The position numbers were made by a program, and so were the translations under genes. A stretch of DNA of 64,000 bases from Bacteroidota bacterium (GTDB taxonomy: Bacteria > Bacteroidota > Bacteroidia > Chitinophagales > Chitinophagaceae), in NCBI GenBank assembly GCA_030706605.1, contig JAUZOE010000005.1:124001-188000 (forward strand). Reading direction: 5' to 3'. Numbering within the stretch: position 1 is the first letter of the stretch; every line of letters begins with the position of its first letter. Below are positions 63,506 through 64,000 of this stretch, piece after piece. The notes beneath the pieces are model-generated. The model was not told the origin of the DNA, did no database searches, and worked only from the letters and a program-made list of their open reading frames with translations.

Positions 63506-64000
63506 TTAGCGACTCACATTGAAAGTAAAGCTGTAGCTTCCTGCGCAACCACCCGGAGCAAACCCCTGCACGACTACTACATATTGCCCCGGAACATCGC
63601 CTGTGTAAAAAGAAAACTTGCCTTTCCCATTTAAGTCTGTATCCAATGTAGGCGTCCAATACAATAAATCTCTAAAATCAGGCAAGCGGCTTGATCGTTC
63701 ATCACTGGTGGCATATTCAGGAGAATAAAATATTCTTTGCTGTTGCAATCCTTCATAATCCAATACTACATCCTGCGGATCAAGCGTATAATTTTCCAGG
63801 TTTCCTTTATAAGTAGTGAAACTTAAAATACCCTCAGCGTCGATAGGCCCATAATGGTATTTTTCAGATACCACTTCCAGTTTTTGGACTTTCAGCGGAT
63901 CATAGGCCATTATCTTATTAATATTAAAAACAGGGACGCCATCCAATAAAACCAAGGGGTTATTATCAAACATAACCACTGTAGGTTGTTTATCTTTTAA
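63506..64000 (-). CDS. C-terminal part of a TonB-plug-type protein, partial
   Basis: The frame is open to the window edge (164 codons visible; reads LKDKQPTVVMFDNN at the edge), so the 5' end lies outside. NPLVLLDGVPVFNINKIMAYDPLKVQKLEVV, followed by GILSFTTYKGN, is the TonB-dependent receptor plug pattern, but it lies only about 140 residues from the C-terminus and no barrel follows. This is the layout of large Bacteroidota proteins (macroglobulin MG2 plus carboxypeptidase-like plus plug) rather than of a SusC transporter. The last part has LPDFRDLLYWTPTLDTDLNGKGKFSFYTGDVPGQYVVVVQG. Confidence 0.75.
   Translation of the reverse strand, partial: LKDKQPTVVMFDNNPLVLLDGVPVFNINKIMAYDPLKVQKLEVVSEKYHYGPIDAEGILSFTTYKGNLENYTLDPQDVVLDYEGLQQQRIFYSPEYATSDERSSRLPDFRDLLYWTPTLDTDLNGKGKFSFYTGDVPGQYVVVVQGFAPGGCAGSYSFTFNVSR

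Noticed and set aside
1-64000. tRNA, rRNA or transposase genes
   Set aside because: No T-loop/acceptor pattern, rRNA segment, DDE or HUH transposase, or tyrosine recombinase sequence was recognised on either strand by eye.

Overview
The window looks like a chromosomal segment of a Bacteroidota member, most probably a Chitinophagaceae-type bacterium. The evidence is the gene order infA-rpmJ-rpsM-rpsK-rpsD-rpoA-rplQ followed by carA, a bacillithiol enzyme (BshC), a FucP-type sugar transporter beside a ROK kinase, GIN-domain and DUF4386-type proteins, SusC/TonB-plug-like sequence at the right edge, weak Shine-Dalgarno signals, and repeated TAnnTTTG-type -7 boxes just upstream of start codons. 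Base composition is AT-rich by eye. I see no tRNA, rRNA, CRISPR array, transposase or integrase gene.

Layout. 1-5.4 kb: the end of purE, then a very large nuclease-helicase (PD-(D/E)XK + SF2 helicase + about 12 helicase-associated repeats) bounded by cassette-like inverted motifs. 5.4-12.2 kb: bshC, a GH29 fucosidase, an aldo/keto reductase, a small Fe-S protein and a GH28-like beta-helix enzyme. 12.2-15.6 kb: an accessory region with an imperfect 38-bp inverted repeat, a lone SGNH hydrolase, a perfectly phased 22-bp tandem repeat array (11 units) and a small Fn3 protein. 15.6-24.1 kb: two sulfatases, a large uncharacterised secreted protein, a nucleoside hydrolase and an SHS-type MFS transporter. 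24.2-30.1 kb: aroQ, carA and the ribosomal-protein/rpoA operon, all on the minus strand. 30-37.5 kb: lipoproteins, two c-type cytochromes, phoH, a YiiX-like hydrolase, and a crcB-DUF190-ppa cluster that makes sense as fluoride tolerance. 37.6-39.8 kb: fasciclin protein, anti-sigma and ECF sigma. 39.8-47.8 kb: an ATP-grasp-like/class I amidotransferase pair, glgC, glgA, a sugar MFS transporter and a ROK kinase, together a glucose uptake and glycogen storage block. 47.9-53.6 kb: GIN lipoprotein, guaA, a periplasmic-binding-fold protein, a MORN-type protein, a zinc metallopeptidase and small membrane or hypothetical genes. 53.6-57 kb: a GC-rich DUF4386 gene, an outer-membrane barrel and a LytTR/LytS two-component pair. 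57-64 kb: a repeat-rich spacer, a membrane-tethered winged-helix regulator, an Asp-box beta-propeller, a second GH29 fucosidase, a second SGNH hydrolase and the 3' end of a TonB-plug-type protein.

Taken together, the secreted enzymes (two GH29 fucosidases, two formylglycine-type sulfatases, a GH28-like protein, a secreted SGNH esterase-like protein) suggest growth on a sulfated, fucose-containing, possibly acetylated polysaccharide. They are scattered as single genes or pairs rather than one SusCD locus.

The best candidates for something undescribed are: the 22-bp phased GTATAC array next to the Fn3-domain gene; the nuclease-helicase with its 12-repeat tail and cassette-like borders; and the amidotransferase/ATP-grasp pair behind the glycogen genes. 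All function calls come from motif recognition by eye; no database search was run.
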